In this document: positions 18,001 to 27,978 of the stretch, piece after piece
Numbering within the stretch: position 1 is the first letter of the stretch
How the letters are laid out: every line of letters starts with the position of its first letter
Assembly: GCA_015075585.1 (NCBI GenBank)
Contig: JABTUB010000002.1
Span: forward strand, 248,001 to 312,000
Length of the DNA stretch: 64,000 bases
Source of the DNA: Chloracidobacterium sp.
GTDB taxonomy: Bacteria > Acidobacteriota > Blastocatellia > Pyrinomonadales > Pyrinomonadaceae
Reading direction: 5' to 3'
Program-made: the position numbers and the translations under genes
Notes under the pieces: model-generated
Told to the model about the DNA's origin: nothing
The model's input: only the letters and a program-made list of their open reading frames with translations
The model's database searches: none

Positions 18001-18567
18001 TCAGCCTCGATCGCTCTCGAGATGCCTTTTTTCTTCCTCGGTCTCAACAACAAGCTCAAGCTGCGGCTGGCTCAGGCGGCGTACGAGGATCACCGACCCT
18101 ATGACCGCCATCAGCAGAAGTATGCCCACGATCTCGACCGGCAGAAGATACTGCGTGTACATGGCACGCCCGATATCAATGGTGCTGCCGAGCGTCTTTT
18201 CGGTATCGGCGGGGCTGTTCGGCGCTTTCGTAACGGCATAGAAGACAAACAACGTCTGCCCGAGCAAAATTACGCCAAGCCCGCCGCCCAATGCCCAAAG
18301 GTACTTCAGTTTTGACAGCGGCGGTTCATCATCGAGATTCAAGAGCATTATCACGAATACGACGAGCACCATGATGGCACCGGCGTAAACAAGTATCTGC
18401 ACCACGCCGATGAACGGAGCCGCTAAAAGCACATAGATACTCGCCAGGGCAATAAAAACCCCGACCAGCGAGATCGCACTGTACAGAGGGTTGCGATGAT
18501 AGACCATCGACACCGCACACGCGATGGCAAAGCCAGCAAATATAAAGAATAGGACCGTACTAACCAT
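18001..18567 (-). CDS. nuoJ: NADH-quinone oxidoreductase subunit J
   Basis: 188 residues with five predicted membrane helices and the conserved VQILVYAGAIMVLVVFVIML helix of NuoJ. Charged C-terminal tail. It follows nuoH after 31 bases; nuoI, which normally sits between nuoH and nuoJ, is absent. Confidence 0.95.
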   Translation of the reverse strand: MVSTVLFFIFAGFAIACAVSMVYHRNPLYSAISLVGVFIALASIYVLLAAPFIGVVQILVYAGAIMVLVVFVIMLLNLDDEPPLSKLKYLWALGGGLGVILLGQTLFVFYAVTKAPNSPADTEKTLGSTIDIGRAMYTQYLLPVEIVGILLLMAVIGSVILVRRLSQPQLELVVETEEEKRHLESDRG

Positions 18568-18598
18568 AGTTCAGCAGCAGGCGGCCTGCGTTCAAGCG

Positions 18599-19693
18599 TC
18601 AACGGTTAAAAAAGAACACAACGATGGTCGTTATGATCACATTCGCCAAAGCGACCGGAAGCAAGAACTTCCAGCCGAAGTTCATCAGCTGATCGAAGCG
18701 GAAACGTGGCAGCGTTCCCCGCACCCAAATGTAAAGGAACAGGAAGCAGCAGGCTTTGCCCACAAAAGCGATCAAACTGACGAGAGCATAAGGTATCGAG
18801 CCGACCTCAAAAATATGGCTGAGGCCCGGCACATACCATCCGCCGAGGAACAATACCGTACACATTACCGAGACAGTGAACATATTCACATACTCGGCCA
18901 TAAAAAAGAGTGCGAATTTCAGCGCCGAATATTCGGTATGAAATCCAGCTACAAGCTCCGTCTCTGCCTCAGGCAGGTCGAACGGTACGCGGTTCGTCTC
19001 GGCAAATGCCGCGATCAGAAAGACGCCGAAGCCTATTATTTGCGGTATCACATTCCAACGCCACGGCGAATGGACCTGAGCCATTACAATTCCGTTCAGA
19101 TCGAGCGTTTGCGACAGCATAACGACACCGAGCACGGAGGCTCCCATGGCCAACTCATAGCTGATCATCTGTGCAGCGGATCTGAGGCCGCCCATCAGGC
19201 TGTATTTATTATTTGACGACCATCCCGCAAGGGCGATGCCGTAAACTCCGACCGACGTTATCGAGAAAACGAACAAAAGGCCGATGTCGATCCTCGCGAT
19301 CGTCAGCGGGAATGCCGTGATGCCCTCGCCCAGCCCGAACGGCAGAAAGCTCCAATCGATCGTCGTTATCGGCGGGCCGAAAGGATACACGACCATCGGA
19401 AGCAGCGCACATGTCAGCGCAACGAGCGGAGCGAGGAAATATACGAACCGCGTTGACTGATCCGGGATCACGTCCTCTTTGAATATGAATTTCAAGAGGT
19501 CGGCGAACGGCTGCAAAAGCCCCCAAGGGCCGACACGATTCGGGCCGACGCGGCCTTGGATCCAGCCGAGTACTTTTCGTTCGGCAAGCACCGTGTACGC
19601 AACGATCAGCATTACGCCGGTGAATGCCGCACCGACCGCAAGAAACGCGACGATAGCAGGAAATGCAGTTTTCAGGACAGTTTCCATATCCAA
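18599..19693 (-). CDS. nuoH: NADH-quinone oxidoreductase subunit H
   Basis: 364 residues, about eight to nine membrane helices. The quinone-site loops ERKVLGWIQGRVGPNRVGP and the acidic ETNRVPFDLPEAETELVAGF segment are diagnostic. It forms the quinone chamber with NuoB and NuoD. Starts 3 bases after nuoG. Confidence 0.97.
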   Translation of the reverse strand: MDMETVLKTAFPAIVAFLAVGAAFTGVMLIVAYTVLAERKVLGWIQGRVGPNRVGPWGLLQPFADLLKFIFKEDVIPDQSTRFVYFLAPLVALTCALLPMVVYPFGPPITTIDWSFLPFGLGEGITAFPLTIARIDIGLLFVFSITSVGVYGIALAGWSSNNKYSLMGGLRSAAQMISYELAMGASVLGVVMLSQTLDLNGIVMAQVHSPWRWNVIPQIIGFGVFLIAAFAETNRVPFDLPEAETELVAGFHTEYSALKFALFFMAEYVNMFTVSVMCTVLFLGGWYVPGLSHIFEVGSIPYALVSLIAFVGKACCFLFLYIWVRGTLPRFRFDQLMNFGWKFLLPVALANVIITTIVVFFFNR

Positions 19694-19696
19694 ATA

Positions 19697-21985
19697 CTAA
19701 TCAGTTACCAATGCACGGTCGGCAGCGCCGATCGCTGCGGCCTCGGCCTTGCCCTTTTCGGTCGGAACGCCGTCAAGGTCGAATTGTTCCAACGGCGCCA
19801 GCATCAGGTTCATCGGCTTCGGGTTTCCGGCCGCAAGCAGGTGGAATTGCGGCGTCTTACTCGTCATGGTCGTAAGCCGGAAGAGCTTATGCCCGATCTT
19901 CGGCTTTTCGTTATTCTTTGCACCTTCGCCTGTGATCGCCTCGATACGTGCCAGCAGTGCGGCCGTCTGTTGTGAAATGTCAGTATCGGCTCGGCAAATA
20001 TGCACCGCACGCGCCGGGTTCGTCTCATCCTTCATCGCAGGATAGCGAAGGCCGGAATATGCCGGCACCGTATCAGCCAATTCCCGGAAGATCGCGGACG
20101 CCGACCAATCGGCCGTGATCTGACGGCCCATTTCTCGCGCCACAAGAGCGGTGATCATCCAATCGGCCTTTGACTGGTGCGTAGGCTCGATAGCCCTGCG
20201 TACACGCTGGACGTTGCCCGCGTTATTAGTGAACGTGCCGTCGATCTCGGCAAAGCTCGCTGCAGGGAATACGACATCCGCAAGTTCCGCCGTCTCGGTC
20301 ATGAACAATTCCTGAACGGCGATAAAGTCTTTGTTCTTTAGAATGCCCGCGTCCTGAAGGCTGCCGCCGATCAGCAGTGCCTTTGCGTTCTTTACCGCAT
20401 CCTCGACAGAAATACGGCCTTGCATCACATCATTGGCTCCGACCGAGTTGTTGTACGTGGCAAGCGGATGTATCAGAGCACGGCGGCCTTCGCCGACGAA
20501 GTTCACCGCATTCCTCGCGATCACAGCCTGAGCCTCCGGCGACAGGTCGCCTCCGATCATTATGACGACATCGCCCTTTGCTTCATTCAGCGCGTTACGT
20601 ACAGCCTCGATCTCGGCCGCGTCGATGCCGCCTTTCTCAGCCGCGAGTTTGTCGTTCTTGCTGTCAGCAAAAGCAAGAGCGAAGGCATCCTGCGTCCCGA
20701 CATTCAAATGAATGTGCCGAGCACGGGTCTGGTGCTCAAGGTTTGTCGGCATTTCGCTGACAATAAAGAGCTTTGCTCCGCTGTTACGTACCGCCTGCCG
20801 CACCTGCTTTGCCGTGAAGGTCTGTTCTTCTTCCGGTTCGCCGCCAATGACCACTATCACCGAGGCATAACGGATCTCCTTATGCGTAGCGAGCGGAACG
20901 CTCAAATTATCGAAAACGGGAGCGAGATCCTGCGGGTCGGATACCGCAACATTCGTCGATCCGGCGGCCTCGGCGAACTTGCGTAATGTAAAGATGGCTT
21001 CATTCGTAAGCCTCGGGCTTGCAACGACACCCACATCCTTGCCCGCAGCCGACAGCCGCTCCGCCGCAAATTTGACAGCCGCATCCCATGTTGCAGGTAT
21101 CAGCTTTCCGCCCTTCTGGTAACGGATGAGAGGCGTCTTGAGCCGATCGGCGTGATTTACGAAGCCGTGAGCATAACGTGCCTTTACATCAAGGAACTCG
21201 CCATTTATGCCGTTCACATAGCGGTCACGAGCTACGACACGATGTACGACCCCTTCACGCGAGCCGATCGATATCTGCATTCCGTCCGAGCTGTAAACAT
21301 CGGTCGTAGTGGTCTGATCGAGTTCCCATGTGCGCGTCTCGTGCCGATAGACCGCGTCGAGCAGCGTACCCGTCGGGCAAACCTCGACACAGTTGCCGCA
21401 CTGCGAACAGTTCAGCCAGCCGCCATAAGTACCTATTACCGTTGCCACGCCGCGATTGCCCGCCTCGATGGCATCCTCGCCCATCCATTCGGTACAGACG
21501 CGTGTGCAGCGTTTACAGAGGATGCAGCGCTGCGGATCATTCGCGATAACCGGCGACAGGTATTTGTCAGGCGTAACGTTCTTGTTCTCAACAAAACGCT
21601 CTTCGAGATCGCCCCAATCGAAAACGACCTCCTGAAGCTCGCACTCACCGCCGCGGTCGCATACCGGACAGTCAAGCGGATGATTCGCCAGCAGGAATTC
21701 ACCGCCCGCACGCTGAGCTTTCTGTACCTCTTCGGAATCCGTCGTAACGACCATTCCGTCAGTGCAAATGATCGTGCAGGCCGTCTGAAGCTTCGGCATC
21801 TTTTCGATCCGCACAAGGCACATCCGGCATGATGCCTGTAACGCAAGGTCCTTGTAATAACAGAACGACGGGATCCCGAAGCCCTTTTCGCGACAAACAT
21901 CAATAAGCCTCGATCCTTTTGCGGTCTCGAAATCCGTTCCGTTTATGGTTACTTTAATTTGCTCTGTCTCTGACATTGAACTCAC
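19697..21985 (-). CDS. nuoG: NADH-quinone oxidoreductase subunit G, with an extra four-Cys ferredoxin motif
   Basis: 762 residues. N-terminal 2Fe-2S domain with Cys in FCYYKDLALQASCRMC and C at about 71; HPLDCPVCDRGGEC gives the His-ligated N5 cluster; CILCKRCTRVC and NCSQCGNCVEVCPTG give two four-cysteine sites, after which comes a molybdopterin-oxidoreductase-like domain that probably lacks cofactor. Ordinary NuoG uses one CxxCxxC plus a distant Cys for N4, with SGN in place of CSQC, so the second complete motif resembles formate dehydrogenase or [FeFe]-hydrogenase ferredoxin domains. Peripheral-arm subunit carrying electrons from NuoEF towards NuoB. Confidence 0.93.
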   Translation of the reverse strand: MSSMSETEQIKVTINGTDFETAKGSRLIDVCREKGFGIPSFCYYKDLALQASCRMCLVRIEKMPKLQTACTIICTDGMVVTTDSEEVQKAQRAGGEFLLANHPLDCPVCDRGGECELQEVVFDWGDLEERFVENKNVTPDKYLSPVIANDPQRCILCKRCTRVCTEWMGEDAIEAGNRGVATVIGTYGGWLNCSQCGNCVEVCPTGTLLDAVYRHETRTWELDQTTTTDVYSSDGMQISIGSREGVVHRVVARDRYVNGINGEFLDVKARYAHGFVNHADRLKTPLIRYQKGGKLIPATWDAAVKFAAERLSAAGKDVGVVASPRLTNEAIFTLRKFAEAAGSTNVAVSDPQDLAPVFDNLSVPLATHKEIRYASVIVVIGGEPEEEQTFTAKQVRQAVRNSGAKLFIVSEMPTNLEHQTRARHIHLNVGTQDAFALAFADSKNDKLAAEKGGIDAAEIEAVRNALNEAKGDVVIMIGGDLSPEAQAVIARNAVNFVGEGRRALIHPLATYNNSVGANDVMQGRISVEDAVKNAKALLIGGSLQDAGILKNKDFIAVQELFMTETAELADVVFPAASFAEIDGTFTNNAGNVQRVRRAIEPTHQSKADWMITALVAREMGRQITADWSASAIFRELADTVPAYSGLRYPAMKDETNPARAVHICRADTDISQQTAALLARIEAITGEGAKNNEKPKIGHKLFRLTTMTSKTPQFHLLAAGNPKPMNLMLAPLEQFDLDGVPTEKGKAEAAAIGAADRALVTD

Positions 21986-22032
21986 TGCCTGCGACGGTCA
22001 CGAGTCGATCTCTGCCGCCCCACGCTAAACCC

Positions 22033-22185
22033 CTATTCGGCCTTCTTTGTCTTCTTACGGGCCTGTTTCGGCTCTTGCTCAGGTGCAGCAGCTTCAGCCG
22101 CTTTTGCCCGCTTCTTCGGCCGGCTCTTTCCATACGTCCCCGCGGATATCTTTCCGCGCCGACTCCGTTGATCGCCTTTTCCCAT
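22033..22185 (-). CDS. 30S ribosomal protein THX
   Basis: 50 residues starting MGKGDQRSRRGKISAGTYGK, which is the hallmark of the small THX protein that binds the head of the 30S subunit, followed by a Lys/Ala-rich basic tail. The ATG at 22185 has a purine-rich AGAGGAGAGA site about 8 bases upstream; the frame extends 13 codons further upstream without support. It lies between nuoG and the LCAT-like gene, an unexpected place for a ribosomal protein. Confidence 0.88.
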   Translation of the reverse strand: MGKGDQRSRRGKISAGTYGKSRPKKRAKAAEAAAPEQEPKQARKKTKKAE

Positions 22186-22201
22186 AAGGTCTCTCTCCTC
22201 T

Positions 22202-23560
22202 CTACTTTCCGCCAAACAGTGCAAGCAGGCGGTCCTGAACCTCGCTATTCGTGGCGAGTCTCGAATGATCCTCGCAAACCAGCATTACCGATGCGGGCCG
22301 CAGAATGGACGCCCCTCGGCGATCGTTGATGTCCCAAGTTTCGAACGAGCGTTTTGTTACGACGCCGTCGCCCTCGGCATACATTACTTTTTTCAACTCG
22401 CTTGACGGCACTTTCTCGCCGGCCGTTCGCGAAAAGCTAGTAGCTTTGAAAAGTGTCCGATACTGATCGCGATCGCCTTTTCGATATATCAACAGCGTAT
22501 CAAGCGTCTCTTTGCACTCTGAACCGATCAGATCGAAACTCACGCCTTGCGATGAGTCTCCAACGGCAGAAAGAGCCTCGTAAAAGTGCTTGGTCCGTGC
22601 GAGCATCGCTCGAAAGAACGCCGGCGCATTCTTTCGCTCTTCCTCCGTGAACTCACGGTCGAACTTCGGGTCATCGATCGGGTTCCAACCGTAACGCGAC
22701 CATGTCTCGGGTTCATACAGGTCGATCGCGATCGGGTCAAAATATTGATCAACCACATTAAGCGTCCCCGGAGCCGGCAAAAGCTCATAGGTTGCCGGAA
22801 CAGTGAACACATCGAAACGAGAAATTCCCTGCACCCACGGCAAATTGATCGGGATCGGCCCCCAGCGTGAGCCGCCGCTGAACCCGTAAAGAGCGTCCAG
22901 CGAACCCTCGTTCGGCGTCCCGAGCAGGACAATATTTTCAAACAACTTCGCTCCTGCCCATGGTGCTGATCTATGTATCGGCGACGGAAGCTCCGTATCG
23001 CCGTACATAGCCGCATACCGAACGATCAGGCCGCCCATTGAGTGTGCGACCACATCGAACTTCAGATCCGGCCGCTTCAGCTTTTTCTTTAGGGCCTCGA
23101 TCCTACGGACAAGTTCGCGTGCGGTCGCGACATTATCAAGCCGCCAATCGTAAGGAAAGACGTAGATCGCCTTACCGGCCCCTTTGTCGGTCGGATCGTT
23201 CCACGACTCCTCATGATATCCGGCACGCGACTTGAACGAGTCGATCAGCCCTTGATAAACGTCGATACGCGGGAAGATACCTATCTTGATGCTGCGAATA
23301 ATATCGCCCGCAATAAGGTCGTCACGGCTTTTAAGCGGGTCGGCAGTGATCGGCAGCCTCAGATCATCATCTTTTGACCGCTGGACCTTCGGCCAAACCA
23401 CCTCGCCCGTCCTCCGATTCACCAACTCCGAACCAATAATGCCCGGGATCACGATCAACGGCCGTCCATCGTCCTGCGCCGACACAACACCGCCCTGCGC
23501 CAATATGCCAAGGCAAATGACGGCAATGAGGCTTACTCTTTGTCGGATCGCAGCGATCAT
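22202..23560 (-). CDS. Secreted LCAT-like acyltransferase/lipase (alpha/beta hydrolase)
   Basis: 452 residues. A signal peptide (about 1-28, ending VVSAQD) precedes an alpha/beta hydrolase of the lecithin:cholesterol acyltransferase type: the oxyanion region IVIPGIIGSELVNRRTGEVV, the FPYDWR motif (135-140) and the nucleophile S174 in AHSMGGL are all LCAT features. The catalytic Asp and His are expected near DGVVT (about 405) and CEDHSRL (about 431). Likely acts on lipids outside the inner membrane. It is inserted between nuoF and the THX gene in an otherwise respiratory cluster, 30 bases after nuoF upstream end, so probably cotranscribed. Confidence 0.85.
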   Translation of the reverse strand: MIAAIRQRVSLIAVICLGILAQGGVVSAQDDGRPLIVIPGIIGSELVNRRTGEVVWPKVQRSKDDDLRLPITADPLKSRDDLIAGDIIRSIKIGIFPRIDVYQGLIDSFKSRAGYHEESWNDPTDKGAGKAIYVFPYDWRLDNVATARELVRRIEALKKKLKRPDLKFDVVAHSMGGLIVRYAAMYGDTELPSPIHRSAPWAGAKLFENIVLLGTPNEGSLDALYGFSGGSRWGPIPINLPWVQGISRFDVFTVPATYELLPAPGTLNVVDQYFDPIAIDLYEPETWSRYGWNPIDDPKFDREFTEEERKNAPAFFRAMLARTKHFYEALSAVGDSSQGVSFDLIGSECKETLDTLLIYRKGDRDQYRTLFKATSFSRTAGEKVPSSELKKVMYAEGDGVVTKRSFETWDINDRRGASILRPASVMLVCEDHSRLATNSEVQDRLLALFGGK

Positions 23561-23590
23561 GCTGTTATCAAAGATCTTCGGAAACTGGCG

Positions 23591-24901
23591 TTAAATATTT
23601 GCTGCCAATTCGCGGGCGGCCGTCTTTTTCATCAGCCACTCCTTAAAATCATCGGGAAATTGCCTTATTGCACTCTGTACCGGCCACGCCGCCGCGTCAG
23701 CAAGCGGGCAGAACGACTTGCCTTCCATGTTGTCGCAGATATCGAGCATCAATTGCGCGTCTTCGGGTCTGCCGCCGCCGTCGGCGATACGATTGAATAT
23801 CTTGACCAGCCAATCCGTCCCTTCGCGGCAAGGCGTACACCAGCCGCACGACTCGTGCTTGTAGAATTCCGAAAGGTTCTTTGTCGATTCCATGATATCC
23901 ACGGTCTCATCCATCACGACAAAACCGCCGGAACCGACCATCGAACCCGCAGCAACAAGGCCTTCGTAATCCATCGTCACGTTCTTTCCGAGAATCTGGC
24001 CGGTATTCATAATATAGACGCTCGATCCGCCGGGAATGACCGCCTTCAGCTTCTTATCATCACGAAGCATACCGCCGCAGTCCTCGAAGATGAACTTCTC
24101 CATATCGGCATAACCCATCGGCAGCTCATAGACGCCGGGCTTTTTCACATGGCCGCTTACCGACCAAAGCTTGGTGCCGCCGCTCTTTTCCGTGCCGAGC
24201 TTCTGCCACACTTCGCCGCCCATGTTTATTATCTGCGGCACCGCCGTCAGCGTTTCGACGTTATTGACTACGGTCGGGCACGCATACAGGCCCGCGATGG
24301 CCGGAAATGGAGGCTTCATACGCGGATGGCCGCGCAGCCCTTCGAGCGAGTTAAGAAGAGCCGTCTCCTCGCCGCAAATGTACGCTCCGGCGCCTGTCTG
24401 CGTATGCAGATCAAAGTCAAAGCCCGTCCCTAAGATATTCGTGCCGAGCATTCCGGCTTCGCGTGCCTCGGCAAGCGCCCGATCCATGATGTCAATGAGG
24501 TAGCGATACTCGCCGCGATAGTAAATGTAGCCGGTTTTCGAGCCAAGCGCCCATCCGGCGATGGCCATTCCTTCGATCAATGCGTGCGGGTCGCGCTCAA
24601 GCAGATAGCGATCCTTGAACGTGCCGGGCTCGGATTCGTCGGCGTTGCAGACGATATATTTCGGCTTCGGGTTATCCTTCGGAACAAACGACCACTTCAT
24701 TCCCGTCGGGAATCCCGCACCGCCGCGTCCGCGAAGTGCCGACTTCTTGACCTCGTCGATCACAGCTGCCGGCTCCATTTTCAGGGCCTTTTCAAGAGCC
24801 TTGTAACCGCCGTGATCTTTATACACCTTTAGCGTATGCCCGTCAGCGACGTGCATCAGCTTCAATTGTAGCGGCTCACAGCCAATTGCTTTGATCTCCA
24901 T
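23591..24901 (-). CDS. nuoF: NADH-quinone oxidoreductase subunit F
   Basis: 436 residues. Binds NADH and FMN through [13 protein letters not shown] and carries cluster N3 with [11 protein letters not shown] plus a downstream Cys (about 400, SFCPLAD). The [14 protein letters not shown] segment is also diagnostic. Entry point of electrons to complex I. Follows nuoE by 44 bases. Confidence 0.97.
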   Translation of the reverse strand: MEIKAIGCEPLQLKLMHVADGHTLKVYKDHGGYKALEKALKMEPAAVIDEVKKSALRGRGGAGFPTGMKWSFVPKDNPKPKYIVCNADESEPGTFKDRYLLERDPHALIEGMAIAGWALGSKTGYIYYRGEYRYLIDIMDRALAEAREAGMLGTNILGTGFDFDLHTQTGAGAYICGEETALLNSLEGLRGHPRMKPPFPAIAGLYACPTVVNNVETLTAVPQIINMGGEVWQKLGTEKSGGTKLWSVSGHVKKPGVYELPMGYADMEKFIFEDCGGMLRDDKKLKAVIPGGSSVYIMNTGQILGKNVTMDYEGLVAAGSMVGSGGFVVMDETVDIMESTKNLSEFYKHESCGWCTPCREGTDWLVKIFNRIADGGGRPEDAQLMLDICDNMEGKSFCPLADAAAWPVQSAIRQFPDDFKEWLMKKTAARELAANI

Positions 24902-24945
24902 AAAAATGCTTCAGGATCGGAGTCCGCATCTTCGATCCGCAAATA

Positions 24946-25476
24946 CTACCCGCACTCGTCCAATATCTTATCCACCTTCTCGATGGTCAGGTCTTCGTGA
25001 TAGTCAAAGCCTATTTGCATCATCGGCGCGGTGCCGCAGCTGCCTAGGCATTCGACGAGCGAGACGGTGAACTTGCCGTCCTCGGTCGTCTCACCCGGCT
25101 TGATGCCGAGTTTTGAGCAGATATGTTCGGTGATATCGGGTTCGCCCATTATCTTGCACGACAGCGTTTTGCATATCTGTATATGGTGGCGGCCGATCGG
25201 ATGCATATTGAACATCGAGTAGAACGTAGCCGTTTCCCATACATCCGTAACCTCTATATCAAGGAACTTCGCGAGGAAATTCACACCCGGATTATCTATC
25301 CAGCCGCGTTCACGCTGCACGATAAAAAGCAGCGGAACCAACGCAGAACGTTTTCGCTCCTCAGGATACTTAACGAGGTGCGATCTCATTTCCTCGACCA
25401 CCTCCGGCGGGAACTCCGCAACTTCGTCAGTTACAACGACCTGATCCGTATAACTTGTAGGTGTAGCTGCTGCCAT
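24946..25476 (-). CDS. nuoE: NADH-quinone oxidoreductase subunit E
   Basis: 176 residues, thioredoxin-like fold with the N1a 2Fe-2S ligands in ICKTLSC and CLGSCGTAP. Helical N-terminal part contacts NuoF. Separated from nuoD by an 83-bp AT-rich palindromic spacer, longer than other gaps in the cluster. Confidence 0.96.
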   Translation of the reverse strand: MAAATPTSYTDQVVVTDEVAEFPPEVVEEMRSHLVKYPEERKRSALVPLLFIVQRERGWIDNPGVNFLAKFLDIEVTDVWETATFYSMFNMHPIGRHHIQICKTLSCKIMGEPDITEHICSKLGIKPGETTEDGKFTVSLVECLGSCGTAPMMQIGFDYHEDLTIEKVDKILDECG

Positions 25477-25483
25477 CTAATTC

Positions 25484-25557
25484 AATGGATAATTGATAAT
25501 GGAAAATGAAAAATGGTTTTCAATGAATTGTCCGTTATCAATTATCAATTCTCCATT
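25484..25557. repeat. AT-rich imperfect palindrome between nuoE and nuoD
   Basis: Left arm 25484-25503 (AATGGATAATTGATAATGGA) and right arm 25531-25557 (TCCGTTATCAATTATCAATT, then CTCCATT) are imperfect inverted repeats around a central AT-rich loop. The base composition is far more AT-rich than the flanking genes. It could form a long hairpin in nuo mRNA, and it looks like a dispersed intergenic repeat or small non-autonomous element. Confidence 0.7.
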
Positions 25558-25559
25558 AA

Positions 25560-26786
25560 CTAACGATCTATTTCTCCAAGCACAATGTCCAAACTGCCGA
25601 TGACCGCGACGACGTCGGCAATCATCTCACCTTTTGTCATCACGGGAAGAGCCGACAAATTAACAAAGCTCGGGCCGCGGAAATGTACGCGGTCGGGCTT
25701 CGGCCCGCCATTTGAACGCATATACACGCCAAGCTCGCCCTTTGACGCCTCGATCGCGTGATATACCTCGCCCGGAGGCACATTGAACCCTTCCGCAACG
25801 ATCAAAAAATGATGGATGAGCGAATCCATATGCTTACGCATATCGTCGCGGTCGGGCAGGACGACCTTCGGTGCATTCGCCTTGATCGGGCCGGGCTTGA
25901 GGCGGTCCAAAGCTTGGCGCACGATCTTATAGCTTTCGACAAGCTCGCGAATGCGGACCATATACCGCGACCAAACGTCGCCGTCCGGCTCGGTCGGTAT
26001 CTCAAAATCGTACGTTTCATATCCCGAGTATGGATTATGACGCCGCAGGTCGAGTTCGACACCGCTTCCACGCAGGCTCGGCCCCGTAAGCCCCCAATTT
26101 ATCGCATCTTCCGCTGAGATGATGCCGATACCTTTCGTGCGGTTCTGCCAAACCGTGTTTCCGGTAAGCAGCTTGTCAAAGGTGTCGAGAGCATCCGGAA
26201 AATTATCGAGGAACTGCCTGCACCTTTGCTCGAATCCCGCCGGCAGATCCATCATCAGGCCGCCGATGCGGAAATAGCTGGGTGTCATTCGCCCGCCGGA
26301 CGCCGACTCGATCATGTTCAGTATCTTTTCGCGTTCGCGAAAACAAAAGAAAAAGACCGACATCGCACCGAGATCCAAACCGTGCGTTCCCAGCCACACC
26401 ATGTGCGACGCGATCCGCTGAAGCTCGCACATAAGAACGCGAATGACCTGAGCGCGGTCGGGGATCTCGAGGTCGAGCAACTTCTCTGCCGCCATTACAT
26501 AAGCGAGGTTATTACCGAGCGGATTCAGATAATCCATCCGATCGGTGATAACGATGCCCTGCTGGTATTTCTTGTACTCAAAGAGCTTTTCCATTCCCGT
26601 ATGCAGATATCCGATATCGGGAATGCAGTTAACGACAAGCTCACCGTCCAGTTGCAGATCGAGCCTTAACACACCATGCGTTGACGGATGCTGCGGGCCC
26701 ATCGACAACGTCATCTGCGATTCAAGCGGCTTGTCAAGAACCTCAGATAGCGGGTAAATATTTTCAGCGGCAGTTGCCATATACAC
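25560..26786 (-). CDS. nuoD: NADH-quinone oxidoreductase subunit D
   Basis: 408 residues, 49-kDa subunit related to NiFe-hydrogenase large subunit but without Cys metal ligands. Motifs: GPQHPSTHGVLRLDLQLDGE near the N-terminus (quinone site His), and the C-terminal LDIVLGEIDR. Forms the quinone pocket with NuoB and NuoH. Confidence 0.97.
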   Translation of the reverse strand: MYMATAAENIYPLSEVLDKPLESQMTLSMGPQHPSTHGVLRLDLQLDGELVVNCIPDIGYLHTGMEKLFEYKKYQQGIVITDRMDYLNPLGNNLAYVMAAEKLLDLEIPDRAQVIRVLMCELQRIASHMVWLGTHGLDLGAMSVFFFCFREREKILNMIESASGGRMTPSYFRIGGLMMDLPAGFEQRCRQFLDNFPDALDTFDKLLTGNTVWQNRTKGIGIISAEDAINWGLTGPSLRGSGVELDLRRHNPYSGYETYDFEIPTEPDGDVWSRYMVRIRELVESYKIVRQALDRLKPGPIKANAPKVVLPDRDDMRKHMDSLIHHFLIVAEGFNVPPGEVYHAIEASKGELGVYMRSNGGPKPDRVHFRGPSFVNLSALPVMTKGEMIADVVAVIGSLDIVLGEIDR

Positions 26787-26810
26787 AGAAAGACAGGCGG
26801 CCTGTCCGAT

Positions 26811-27290
26811 CTAATTCAGACTGTAAGGCTCGTAGCCTCGCAGCGGGTAATCTTTTCTCAAAGCGTGGCCGTCAAAATCGGACGGCAGCAGAATTCGCCT
26901 AAGATCGGGATGTCCGTCAAATACAACACCGACGAGGTCATAGGTCTCACGTTCGTGCCAATTCGCGGTATTCCAAACTGTCGAAACGGTCGGCACGTGA
27001 GCATCATCCTCACTCACGCGAACCTTCAAACGCAGCCGCGAGTAATGTTTTGTCGAGAACAAATGATAGTTGATCTCGAAACGCGGATCTTCCTCCGGCC
27101 CATTGTCCGCACCGCAAAGGTCCGCGAGCATATCGAACTGATGCTCATCAGCAAAAAAACGGCACACATCGACAATGGACTCGCGCGGAACCGTTACCGT
27201 TACTTCGCCATGTGCCTCAGGTGTGTCGGCGACCCAGTCTGCATTGCGCTCTTTCAGCTTTGAAACGAATTCGTGAAGCCTTTCTGTCAT
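26811..27290 (-). CDS. nuoC: NADH-quinone oxidoreductase subunit C
   Basis: 159 residues. The 30-kDa subunit signature is intact: WHERETYDLVGVVFDGHPDL followed by RRILLPSDF and LRKDYPLRGYEP. Structural subunit of the peripheral arm; separate from nuoD rather than fused. Confidence 0.95.
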   Translation of the reverse strand: MTERLHEFVSKLKERNADWVADTPEAHGEVTVTVPRESIVDVCRFFADEHQFDMLADLCGADNGPEEDPRFEINYHLFSTKHYSRLRLKVRVSEDDAHVPTVSTVWNTANWHERETYDLVGVVFDGHPDLRRILLPSDFDGHALRKDYPLRGYEPYSLN

Positions 27291-27308
27291 AGATGAATTG
27301 TGCCCTTT

Positions 27309-27956
27309 TTACGAGCTTTTCCTCCGTTCGTGAAGCGAAGGAACCGAGTACGGCGGTTCTGCTTTTCCTTCCTCGACCTCGGCAAGCGTTTCGCGCTCAA
27401 GCATCGTATTTTCGGTAACAGGAAGCGTGCCCGGCACGACGGACTCGCGAGATTCGACTTCGAACGTATCGCGGCGATCCCTGACCGATTCTTTCATTAT
27501 CTTGTCCTGCAGCATAGTGATCGCATGCACGAGCATTTCAGGACGCGGAGGGCAGCCCGGTATGTAAACGTCAACCGGCACGATCTTGTCAACGCCCTGG
27601 ACGATGGCGTAATTGTCAAAGACCCCGCCGGAGGTCGCACAGGCACCCATCGAAATAACCCATTTCGGCTCAGGCATTTGATCGTAAATACGCCTGAGAA
27701 CGGGCGCCATTTTTCGCGAAACGCGGCCTGAGACTATCATCACATCGGCCTGACGAGGGCTTGCGCGGAATGTCTCTGCTCCGAACCGCGACAGATCCTG
27801 CCGTGATGAGACCGTGCACATCATCTCGATCGCACAGCAGGCAAGTCCGAAGGTCGCTGGCCAAATACTGTTCTTGCGTGCCCAGTTTATGATCGCATCA
27901 AGCCTTACCGTAAGGACTTCGGGAAGAGCGTCAAATAATGTATTTTCAAGGCCCAT
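27309..27956 (-). CDS. nuoB: NADH-quinone oxidoreductase subunit B
   Basis: 215 residues. The N2 cluster ligands are visible: tandem Cys in [18 protein letters not shown] and PGCPPRPE. The protein has a C-terminal extension of about 50 residues (acidic and basic, ending HERRKSS) beyond the usual core. N2 hands electrons to quinone. Starts 22 bases after nuoA. Confidence 0.96.
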   Translation of the reverse strand: MGLENTLFDALPEVLTVRLDAIINWARKNSIWPATFGLACCAIEMMCTVSSRQDLSRFGAETFRASPRQADVMIVSGRVSRKMAPVLRRIYDQMPEPKWVISMGACATSGGVFDNYAIVQGVDKIVPVDVYIPGCPPRPEMLVHAITMLQDKIMKESVRDRRDTFEVESRESVVPGTLPVTENTMLERETLAEVEEGKAEPPYSVPSLHERRKSS

Positions 27957-27978
27957 ACGTTATTTCAAGCCGGATCTG

